Of a stretch of DNA of 64,000 bases, positions 15,401-27,400 are shown one piece after another; positions within the stretch are counted from its first letter, which is position 1, and every line of letters begins with the position of its first letter. This DNA is from Lates calcarifer. Taxonomy: Eukaryota > Chordata > Actinopteri > Centropomidae. The position numbers and the translations under genes are program-made. The notes under the pieces are model-generated. The model worked only from the letters and a program-made list of their open reading frames with translations, was not told the origin of the DNA and ran no database searches. The stretch spans positions 6,761,688 to 6,825,687 of the forward strand of contig NC_066848.1 in the NCBI RefSeq assembly GCF_001640805.2, written 5' to 3'.

Positions 15401-18400
15401 TGGTACGTACCGCTTCCCCTCCCCATTCCCTGAGTCACAGAGAGAAAAAGAGGAAGAAAAGTGAGTGATTGTGTCAGGATGCAGAAGACGGCTTAGAAAT
15501 GAAGTCATATGGGCTATGCCGACATAAGGGGGGGATTTGTAGGGGGGGGGGGGGTGAAAAAGGGTCATGTGTCCACCAATCAACATGTGCCGGAGCAGCT
15601 CTGAGCACAAATGGAGTTGTGGCAGATGTTGTCTGAATAATGAGCGGGGGCGGGGCATGAAACCCTCTGCCAGGAGGGTGTCTGTCATTGCGAGTGGAGC
15701 GATGAGAGAGAAAGGGCAGGCTTTTTTTGTTTATCCACGAGCACCGGCTCTCCTCAGAACTGCCCACAGTTTTTGGAAGAGCCTGCTGGATTCGTCTGTG
15801 GATATATTTTAACTTTGCACTGAAGATTTTCCTTTAGCTCGCATGGATGCTGCAGGGATTTCAGGGAGAAAGAAGCACTTTGGGCCAGAGGACTAGTGAT
15901 TAAGTTTTGGCAATGCACGGAGAAGAGCCTGGAGGAATATTTTTGGGATAGGTGACTGTATCGAAAGACTGGATTTCTATTCTTAATATGGAGTATGAGG
16001 CTGCTATACAGTCCTAACATTTGTTTGTTTGTTTGTTTTTTTTACATATTGTTTGACATATTTGTATTTCTAAAGTCTTTATTTTTATCAATTTAGTTGT
16101 GTTCATATTTTTTAATCTCCACAAGCAATTGTAGATTTTATTTTGAAACTTTTAGAATTTATTTAACTTCTCATTTAAAAGAGGAGAAAAATTATTTTGC
16201 ACACAGTTGCTTGTCAAGTCAGTTGGTCACATTGAGCTCCTTTTTAAATCACTCTGTATGCACTAAAACAACATATACCTCAAAGGATTTCACTACATCC
16301 TTAGTCTTTTTTGTAGTGACAATTGTTTTAGCATGGGCAAACCGCTGAGCAGACCAGATTGCCTCAGACAAAACCCTTCCTGTGTGGGGAAGGGGGAGGA
16401 GGAGGATCTGAACATTGATGACTGCTATGTGCCCCAGAGATCCATTTATGACACCGTCCGGCTCAATGAGCAGATAGACTCGGGCTCTAAAGGCAGCCTT
16501 TCTTCCCGGCACTTCACAGGCACCCTACCTTACACACACCGCACATTAGACCTCAGCAGCCTGTGTGGAAATGGAGTTATCTCTGCTTCTAGTTCATTTG
16601 AGCTCCGAAGCCGAAAGCCTGCCCTGCTGGATGAGCGTGTGGTCTTTGATGGACTTAAACTCAATGGGAACATAATCAGGGCAACTGATGTGGTGCTACC
16701 TAAGTCACGGCTCCAGGGAGGAGAGAAGAAGGACCATCCTCATCATCGGAGGTCATGGCGGACTTTTGCCCCCACTAATCTGAGCGAGTACGCCAGCCGC
16801 AGTGGAACCTTGTGCTCTGGGAGTGTGGAGAGGCCTGGGTTGATCAACGGCAGGAGAGGGCAGAGTATGACCAGCTCACTGACATCTGAAGAGGACTCGG
16901 GTCTGTACAGTCCCACTGTAGAGAGGGAGCGACATGCTCATCGATCCCACAAAAGAACAGGACCCGGCACAAGGAGCCTGTCGTCTTCTGAGGCGATGCA
17001 CATGTCTGGGGACCTGAAAACTCTGAGATCACTCAGCTCGGGGCAGGAGGAGTTTCCTTTCTCACCTGCGAGGGACAACCGCTCTCTTTATCATAGTAGT
17101 AGCCTGGTCCAAGAGCCGCGAAAGGCAGAATCTGGTGTGGGTGAGCTCACTGAAAAGGATACCCTGAGCAATGGAGAATACAAATACTCCACAGGGAGGT
17201 CATCTTTGGGGTCAGCCTCCAGGACTCGAAATGACAGCTCTGGATGGCGTTCCAGGACATTAACAGACTATGATGAGCTGTCCACTGCTGAACTGTTAGA
17301 GGATGTGTCATGTCGCGATGACTGTGAGTTGGTTAGTGTGGTGGTGACAGAGCCTGAGACATACGGAAACTCTGTAACTCTGCCCATAGAAAACCGCCAG
17401 CAAACAAAACCATGTACTGTGCAACAAGGAGCGTCCAAATATAACATGGAGGAGCTGGAGGAGTTTCTGCAGTCAGTGGAGGCCTGTCTGCCTAAAAGTT
17501 TACAGGCATTCCAGCACGCAGGAGAGCACGAGATAGAGGCCTTACTGAATGCCATCTCTGCATGTCCTGAAATGGACCCTATCGGTTATTTCTCTCCACA
17601 GGTGCCCAAAAATAGCTGCTTCCTTCATTTCTGAATTTTGCTCATTAGCTGGTCTAGCAGTTTTCACTAGATGATGTATTCTTAGATGAGTTTCCTAGCT
17701 GCTTGCTTGGTGTTTTTCTTGCATATCTGATTACATGATGGGTGATTTAGGTTTTGCTCACCAGATCAGCCTGGAAGTATGTGTCTGTGTGATTATGCAC
17801 AGCTGTGTTTCAACTGTTAGCCATGCTCTGCCCTTTTAGAACCTGCTGACTGAGAGTTGTTTATGTCAGCTGGATTTTAACATTAAACCTGAGGCTATGT
17901 CATGGCAATTGTGTTTCAGGAAATGGGAGAACTCCCTTGCGTAACTCTTTTTTATCCTATTATTTTTATTAGCAATTAATCTGCTGATTACTTTTTCAGT
18001 TAATTGATGATCTTTATGTCCATGAAATCTCAGGAAATAGCTAAAAAAAAAATCACAATCACAAGTTGTAGAACCTAAGGCGATGTCATGTGTGTCTGAC
18101 CAAAACTCCAAAACCTGAAGATTTAGTGAGATATAAAATAGAGAAAATCAGCAAACCCTGCCATTTGAGAATGTTTAGCTTTTTTTCATTACTTTTGCTT
18201 GAAACTTATTGAGAGAATCAGAATAGTTGCAGATTATTTTTCTGTCAGTTGAGTTATCAATTAATTGTCTAATGGTTGCAGTTCTACTTTTTTCCATAAA
18301 GTATGGATTTAGATCATCCTGTTCTGATAGTTTCAAGAACAGATTTGTGTAAAGCTCCACATGACAAAAAAGATTTTTAGAGGGAGTCATGACAGAGAGC

Positions 18401-21400
18401 AATATTGAAATTAAAATCATTGTAAAAAGGGAATTGTCCAGAATGAGTCAAACGCTTAATTTGGTCCAGCTCTGAAAAATGCAGTAAAACTAGTAATGCA
18501 TCATTGAAATCATTGGTCTTTGAACAATTGAAACACTAATCCAGTTGGTTTAATGAACCTCCAATTAAGACTGATGATATTGTAATTTGAGTACTAAAAT
18601 ATTTACTCTAATTTGTTCTGTTTGTCTCTAGGCTTTCCAGAAAGAGGACATTGATCCATTGCAGACGCAGCTTCAAGACATCAACTCCCTCGGCCAGGGT
18701 CTGATCCAAAACGCTACCAAAGGCACCAGTACCAAGAAGCTTGAGGATGACCTGGAGGGTGTCAACACAAAGTGGAATACCCTCAATAAAAAGGTTGTTT
18801 GTTATATCCTACCAGTTTGTCCTGTTGATGTTTGCTTTTGACTGTCGGTCATTAGTGAAAATACAAAGAGATATTAGCAGTATAATGAGTCATTCATTCT
18901 TGCTATTTGTTATTGTATTATCCTTTGATGAGTTACTGGGGAGCTGTTTAAGTTGGCCTCAAAACAGGTGACATCTATATTTACCATGTGGTCTGCAGAT
19001 TGCTGAACGTTCAGCCCAGCTGCACGAAGCCCTGTTGCATTGTGGGAGGTTCCAGGATGCTCTGGAGTCCCTGCTCAGCTGGTTGACTGATACAGAGGAG
19101 CTCGTGACCAATCAAAAACCTCCATCTGCAGAGTTTAAAGTGGTCAAGGCACAGATACAAGAGCAGAAAGTAAGCCAGTGTCACAAACACATAAACACAT
19201 ACAAACACATACTCAGAACACATCAGCAGTTCTATTTTAATCTTTCCATTTCAACACTAGAAAATCCCTGAAACATTATGACTTAGCCATTCGTCTTATT
19301 TAATTGACATCCATTGTTAAACAAGAGTGTGGAACACAAAGCTTTACTTTAATGGACACCTAATTTGTGCCCATTAGATTTACTGTTTTTCACCACCAAG
19401 CAATGCTCACAGTCAGAGCATGTTAAAGGAAGGCAATAACTCTCCTCCTTTGTTTGCCTCTGACAGCTCTTACAGAGACTGCTGGATGACCGAAAGCCGA
19501 CGGTGGAGCTGATAAAAAAAGAGGGAGGGAAGGTCGCAGAACTGGCAGAGTCTGTGGATAAGGAGAAGGTTGCAAAAGAGATTGAATGCCTGGGGCAGAG
19601 GTGGGATGCTCTGCTCAAGAAGGCTGAAAACAGGTATAAACACCTGTAATGTTAACGCATGAAATCTGATGCCTCAGAATTAAATGTTTCAGATGCTGTT
19701 CAAGCCTTCAAGCGCTGTGATATTTTTCACCCAGCCCTTTTGCCTAGATTTGGATCTGGAAACCTTTTTAAGAATGCCAATTCATCTTTACACTCCTTCT
19801 ACTGAAGCTAAAGGAATAGTTCAACATTTTAAGGGAATCCACCTTTTTTCTTTCTTGCCAGGAATTAGATGAAGCCACTCTCTCATGTTTATAAAGTAAA
19901 TATGAAGCTACAGCTCGCAGCTTACACAGACACTCTAGTTTGTGTACTAATTAAACAAACAACATAGAATGTGTTTATTAGTGAGCTTTAGAGGTGCTTG
20001 TAGGCAGATTTTGTTCTGTTCTGACAGAGTCAGACTAGCTGTTTCCCCCTTTTAACAGTGTCTGTGTTAAGCTAAGCTACCTGGCTGTAGCTTCATGTTT
20101 ACTGACCAGACATGAGAGTGCTATCAATCTTTTCATCTCACTCTCTGCAATAAAGTAAAGTAGCATACTTAATATCAGGCTGTTCCTTTAAAGATGGTCA
20201 GTTCACAGTGCACAAAGAGATGAGAGTCTAACTGAAAGTCTTAGCATGAATAAAGAAGATTTATAACACTAAATGACTCAGCAGTTTAGCTTAATTTATA
20301 TCCAAAAAATGTTGCTGATATTTGCCAATAACATATATTTAATAATAGGTTTGGTAGAAATGAACTTCCCTGTTAGTCTGTCCATATGCTAAAAATGAGA
20401 CGATTGTACTTTGTTCCTAATCCATCGCTGTTGTTATCCTTATGTATCAGGCACAAGCAACTAGAGAGCATCTTAGTGGTCACTCAGCAGTTCCACGAGA
20501 CGCTGGAGCCCCTGAGCGAGTGGCTCGCCGCCACAGAGAAACACCTGGCCAACTCTGAACCAATCGGCACTGAGACGTCTAAACTGGAAGATCAGATCTC
20601 TCAGCATAAGGTAATAGCCATCATTTTACATCTTTGCCATATGTTTTTGGATGTTTTTATGACTCGATCAGTTGTGTTCAGCTGAATTCAGTTTTGTTCT
20701 TTTTGCTTGTTACTTTAAGTTTGTGCTTTTCATTATGTCCCATTCCGTTCTTCATTAAATTTAAGTTTCATATTTTTGTTTTATGTTTGTTTTCTGTTTG
20801 TGTCATTTTTCCTCGGTTTGTTTCCCATCCCTTGTGGTCAGGCCTTAGAGGAGGAGATTATGAATCACAGTAAAGACCTGTTTCAGGCCGTCAGTCTGGG
20901 TCAGATGCTCAAAACTGTGAGTTCAGTGGACGATAAGGAGTTTGTTCAGTCCAAACTGGACGCCACCCAGGCCGGTTACATTGAGCTCCAGGAGCGGTGC
21001 AGGAGGAAAGCCGAGATGCTGCAGCAAGCTCTGGCAAATGCCCAGCTGTTTGGAGAGGATGAAGTGGCCCTCATGAACTGGCTCAATGAGGTGCACACGA
21101 GGCTGGGTGAGGTGTCTGTGGAGGACTACAAAATCACTGTTCTTGAAAAGCAGCTGGCAGAACAACGGGTACACACTCCTCCTCAGGCCAAGCATTATGT
21201 TGTCCTTCCTTTTAAGTTGCATCATTCTTGTTTCAGTTGATTTTAGTGATTTGTGTGTCATACATTGTTTACGCTGGAAAGTTTTGTGTCACTCTCAGTA
21301 CCTCTCTAAGGTTGTTTATTTGTTTTCAGGCACTACAAAGTGATATTGAGTTGAGGAAGAAGAATGTTGACCAAGCCATCTCTAATGGGATGGAGCTACT

Positions 21401-24400
21401 AAAGCAAACAACAGGCATGTCCAACTTTATGACTTTTTTACTAGTTCATACAGCTGAATCTCTGCCCTCAGTTCTGTCTCTGTAATGCAAATCATAAGGC
21501 CTCTACCTTATTCAGGGAGCAGCTTAACATTTGTTAAAATCTAATTTTCAGAAAACACTGGCATTCTCCCATCTGCCACCTTATTTTAAGGAATGGTTTG
21601 ACATTTTGGGAGATACACTTTGCTTTCTTGCCTAGAGATAGATGGGAAGATCACCACTGCACTGGACGTCCACATACTACAGCAGACATACAAATTCCTT
21701 TAATTTCTATATAATAAATTACTTTCTATTCATAGGTGATGAGGTGGTTGTTATCCAAGGTAAACTGGATGGTATAAAAGCCAAATATGCTGAGATCAAC
21801 TCCCTGAGTGATAACGTTTTGAAGACACTGGAGCGTGTTTTGAGTCTCTCATCTAAGCTACAACATACTCACGAGGACCTGAGCTCCTGGCTAGAGAAAG
21901 TAGAGGCTGAGATCAGTGCTTTTGCTGATCAGGAGCCAGTGGGTGAGCAGCTCATTCATGCACAAAGCAGGCAGAAGGTAAGTGATTGTGAAATAAAAGT
22001 TTGTATTCACTGTTAAGGAAATACACCAACCAGCCACATCATTAAAACCAGTTACCAGTTTTAAGGTTATGGCTGAATGATGGTGTTTATATACAGTAAT
22101 CTCTAACACACAATGGTTTGGTTTTACAAAAACACATGGGTGCAATTATTATTCCAAAACTAGTGTTTTCTGTGTTTCATACTAATTTGTTAAGGCTTTG
22201 CTGAAGGAGACCAAAGACCAAAAACCTGTGATGGACAAACTGAACGAGTTGAGCAGTTCTCTCCTGGATCTGATCCCCTGGCACACTCGTGAGGGTCTGG
22301 ACAAGCTGGTGACAGAGAATAATGAGAGATACCAGAGCCGTCTGTGACACCATCGCCCAACAGGTCGACCGGATCAATGCTGACATACTCAAGTCACAGC
22401 AGGTAAACCAGAGATATTAATAAACATTTTTTTTTCTCATTGGGCTGTATCTCTTTTTTCATTTAATTCTTCCCCTCGTACTTTATGGAAAGAGGAACTT
22501 TTTATGGTATTTTCTAATTAGAAATTGAAACATTTTCATTTTTGTCTGTTTCCAGTTCGAACAGGCTGTAGATACTGAGCTCTCCTGGCTGACTGAAGCT
22601 GAGAAGAAGTTGCTGTCAATGGACGAGATCAGGCTGGAGCAAGACCAAAACACAACTCAGCTCCAGGCACAGAAGGTTAGCCTGTCACACTGTGTGTGTG
22701 TGTATGGATAAACACAGGCCCTCACTTCGCTAAAGTACAGTAAACACAGCAGTTTGTTTTGTAACGTCCAGCCAAACTCACTCTACCGGTTTTCCAGATT
22801 TTCTCCATGGACATCATGAGGCACAAAGATGCTGTGGATGAGATTGTGAAAACAGGAAAGGCCATCATGAACAGCAAAAACCCAGAGGAGAAAGAAATCT
22901 TGAAGGTGAAAGGAATTTATTCAAATTTGAAGCAGTGAGATAATTCATTAAGAATATGCACATAACTTAAACAATCTTCTTGGTTTTCAATCAGGCTAAG
23001 ACCCAGACTCTCTTGGAGAAGTACGGTATTGTGAGTCAGCTGAACTCGGAGCGCTGTCTGCAGCTGGAGCGCGCCCACTCTCTGGCCAGTCAGTTCTGGG
23101 AGACCTATGAAGAGATGTGGCCGTGGCTTCAGGAGACCTTGACCACCTTCAGCCAGCTGCCCCCACCTGCCATCGAGTATGACACACTCAGGCAGCAGCA
23201 AGAGGAGCTCAGGGTAAGACGCCAACAGGACCACACAGTCAGTACAACACACAAATGATGGAAAAAACTAAACTGTATATGTCATGTCCTCTCCAGCAAA
23301 TGAGAGAGCTGATTGCTGAGCACAAGCCCCACATTGACAAGATGAATAAGACCGGGCCTCAGTTACTTGAGCTCAGCCCAGTGGAGGGAGTGCCCATCAG
23401 AGAGAAGTACACGGTTTCTGACCAACTTTACAGCAAACTGAAGGCCGATGTCAAGCAGAGAGCTGCCACTCTGGATGAGGCCATCTCCAAATCCACCCAG
23501 GTGAGAAGCAGCTATTTATCAGGTGTTTTTAAGGCTATTTTAATATACATATGGCAGTGTTTTCATAGGTTCTGTCCATCCATGATAACATTTCATAATT
23601 TTCAGTCAATTGACTTATTAACTGTCAAATAATCAACTCAACATTTCAGCTCTATTTTGCATGCAGGTATTTATTTTTCAAAAGTTGTCTACAAATGGAT
23701 TTCACAAATAAGACTTAAAGGCTTTTTTCTTGTTACTTTTCTTGAATGTAGTGTCTTTCTATAACAGGAAAGCCAAACACTTTTCCAGCTTTTCTCATGA
23801 TATTGCTTTAGAAAGTAAACTGAGGTATTTCCTTTCCTCTCTCCCCCAGTTCCATGATAAAATTGACCCCATGCTTGAATCCCTGGAACGGATCGCTGAG
23901 CGTTTGCGACAGCCTCCGTCCATCTCAGTGGAAGTGGACAAGATCAAGGAGCAGATCACTGAAAATAAGTCAGTCTCTGTGGATTTGGAGAAACTGCAGC
24001 CTTCATATGAAACACTGAGACAGCGAGGCGAGGAAATGATTGCCCGGTCTGAAGGGGCAGACAAGGACATATCTGCTAAAGGTATGGTATATATCATATT
24101 GTCTTATTTGTTTGATATTGTTCCATTCCATTTCTTTTTTGCAGTCCATGTTTATCTAATAAAGCTATTGTTTTATGATGTAATACTCCAAAAAAGACTA
24201 AGAGTTTTAACTATAATAGGGCAGTAGGATAATTAAAGGAAATAAAAAACAAATGCATAATAAATTATCAACAGTACCAGAATATCAGGACCATATAAAA
24301 GCCCAGACAAAACATTAAGTCTAACATTCATCAAAACATAATTCTTCAAGATCTCAAATTCAGTTTGGATTTGGATTTTTCATGCACCAGATTACGTAAG

Positions 24401-27400
24401 CTTTCCTACGGGTGTAGCTTTTATGGGAATGCCATTCTTTTTTCAGACACAAGAAAGAATCAAGAGAAATAGACCAAACATTTTCCCATTAAACCTATCA
24501 GTGTGAATGTGTGAGATGTGTGTTTGATTTATTTTTCATTCACTCTAATTGTCACTTTTGTTTTTCCCGCAAGCTGTACAAGACAAACTGGACCAGATGG
24601 TGTTCCTGTGGAATGACATCCAGGCCTTGCTGGAGGAGCGGGAGGCAAAGCTGCTGGATGTGATGGACCTGGCAGACAAGTTCTGGTGTGACCACTGCGC
24701 TCTCATCGTTACCATCAAAGACAGCCAGGACCTGCTGAGGGAGCTGGAGGAGCCCGGAGTCGATCCTTCAGTCGTCAAACAGCAGCAGGAGTTTGTGGAG
24801 GTAAACAGATCCTCCATAATAAAATTACTGAATCAACCATAATTAAGAGGGAGGGTGAATCCCTTTGTTTCAAAAACTGCATTTTATTTCCACAGGGATT
24901 TAAGGAGGAGATTGACGGGCTGCAGGAAGAGCTTGATGTGGTTCAAAACCAGGGGGCAGAGCTTCTGACTGCCTGCGGAGAACCCGATAAACCTGTGATA
25001 AAGAAAAGTCTTGATGAGGTAATGGATTACATGCGAAAGCATCTTTGCAAACAAAATTAATTCTCTTCACTCACTGATATATGAGTGTCCATGCTGATAT
25101 ATATTTATTCGCCTGTAAGTGGCTCTTGCTGATACTCGTGTCATGTTTCCAGGTGAATTCAGCGTGGGAGAATCTCAATAAGACATGGAAGGAGAGAGTA
25201 GAGAGACTGGAGGAAGCCATGCAGGCTGCTGTGCAGTTTCAAGACGGCCTGCAGGTACTTTGGATTTTCAAGGGCAACACGATAAAACACTTTATGGGTT
25301 TTTGGTAACTTTGGTGAGGCTCTTCCAAAACTTACCTCATGCTTCTGAAAATATTTTTTTTCTTGGTAAGCAGTAGGAGAATATACAGGTACTTGTTCTT
25401 AGAGACATAATTAAGTTTGAAAGTGAGTCAACTATTTTTAAAGGCCTTCAGATGAAACCACAGAATGCTGTGCTTTTTATTGCAGTAGACTGTGGTGATA
25501 CAACATTTTATGAGAGACCTATTAATTTTGAAACAATTAACACCAACTACAGCGCTTTCCTATATTTGGCTCACACTTTAACTCGTATGTATAAAGTTCT
25601 TCTACGATCCTTTCATGGTGTGAGAGGAATCTTTTACACAGCTGCTTTAATTTTACTTTAACTTTAAAGATCACACTCACACTCATTTAAGACGATAGTA
25701 TTCGTTTTCAGGGCTTGTACTGCTACGACCAACCGAAGGATTTGCTGAATGACATGACACTAAGTGTGAAACATGACTCCCTGTGCACTAAGCTTTGTTT
25801 TCTCTCAGTAACAATGGTTTCCCACCTTGTACGCAGGGAATGTTTGACTGGGTGGATATTCTGGAGAGCAAACTGGATTCAATGTCACCTGTTGGCACAG
25901 ACCTGGAAACTGTAAAGCAGCAGATTGTAGAACTCAAGGTACAGTCTCGTATTTCAGCAGAACATGTGAATTCACTTCTGCTATTCACTGTTATAGAAGC
26001 TCAGTCATATACCAGCTGTGTTTATGTTGAGTGCTTGAGTCACAATAGGCAATAGTTGGCCTGTTTTGTACAGGTACAAAGGCTCTATGAAAACAACTTC
26101 ATAAAGTAGTCACATTTGCTTTGATGTACAAATTATACAAATCTTGTGCTGAAAAGGCAAAGCTGGTATTGTCTTTATGTCCTTGTGCTTCTGTTGACTG
26201 ATTGGGTGGACTACTGTGTGCACTGGCTTTGTCAGGAGTTCAAAGGGGAGGCTTACCAGCTGCAGATTGAGATGGAGCGCCTGAACCACCAGGCAGGCCT
26301 CCTGCTGAAGAAGGTGACGGAGGAGGCCGATCGCTGCGCCATCCAGGAGCCGATGTCTGAGCTCAAGATGCTCTGGGACAACCTGGATGAGAAGATCATC
26401 AGCCGACAGGTTAGACAAAAGAAGCATACTGGGAAAGGATTTTTTTTTTCCTTTTACACTGATTTAAATTTGATTTAAATGCTACTTCAAATATATACCT
26501 CTCCAATTTCATATAAATTTGAAGCCAGTCTCAACAGTGGCTCAAAAGGCTGTGGAATGGGGTTGTGTGCATGTCAAGCGCTTTTACCCACTGCAATATC
26601 TAATGGTTTAATCTGTCATTAATCTAGCACAAACTGGAGGGGGGCCTTCTGGCTCTGGGCCAGTTCCAGCACGCACTGGATGAGCTTCTGGCCTGGATGA
26701 GCCACACGGAGGAGCTGCTCAATGAGCAGAGGAAGGCCGGAGGAGATCCCAAAGCCATCGAGATAGAGCTCGCCAAGCACCATGTACAACAAACCTCCTC
26801 TTGTCTTGTGTTTTTTTTTTCTTTCATGCAAATTCAAATGAGCAGTTTCAGTAAACAGCCATGGGATTAGCAAATGAGCATCAGTAGCAGAGTAAATGTG
26901 TGCTCACGATACTTTCATTTAATCCATGGAAATAAAACAACAATATCTATTCTCCTTTACTGAATTATAATGTTTTGTAATATGATCTTTTATCTCCATA
27001 GGTTCTCCAGATTGATGTGTTGGCTCATAAATCAACAGTTGAGACAGTGAACAAAGCCGGTAATGATCTGGTAGAGTCCAGTGCTGGTGAGGAAGCCTCT
27101 GGTCTACAGACCAAACTGGAGAACCTGAACCAGCGGTGGAAAGCCATCCAGGAGAAGACAGAGCAGAGGAAGCAACAACTGGAGAGTGCTCTGCTTCAGG
27201 TATAAAAAAAGTTAATAAGCCTAGACCTCATTTATCATTTATTATTTATTGTTTAATAAGTTGTGATTAAATCGTTTTCACCCAGGGGAACAAGTCGTTC
27301 AGTTAAAGTCATAAAGTTCTGTTTAGAGGAGTGATTCCTATCTCTCCCCCCTCCTCATTCCTTTTGCATCCTGTGGAGCTTCTATTCATAACTTTGACAT

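Larger units (their letters stand above)
11484..18631 (+). other. dst: 7.1-kb dst intron hosting an internal promoter and alternative first exon
   Basis: The donor is AAG|GTACAG and the acceptor TTGTCTCTAG|GCTTTC. From 11,484 to about 15,500 I see only AT-rich intronic DNA with no convincing exon, although weakly open frames exist at 12.3, 13.5 and 15.0 kb. From 15.5 kb base composition changes: G tracts, a CCAAT box and a GC box precede a likely 5'UTR exon and the MGKPLS exon (16,332-17,601). From 17,602 to 18,631 nothing further is recognisable. Confidence 0.75.

Noticed and set aside
16332..17601. MGKPLS exon as an internal cassette of long dst
   Set aside because: Spliced after the phase-0 exon ending at 11483 it would be read one base off and stop within about 30 codons.
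17591..17602. Acceptor reading of TCTCTCCACAG|G at the end of the alternative exon
   Set aside because: It looks like an acceptor, but the open frame runs up to it and continues only eleven codons beyond. The phase-0 donor reading fits exon 18632 exactly.
22015..22110. Possible repeat with AACCAGCCACATCATTAAAACCAG
   Set aside because: It resembles a common fish repeat word but is too short and diverged to delimit.
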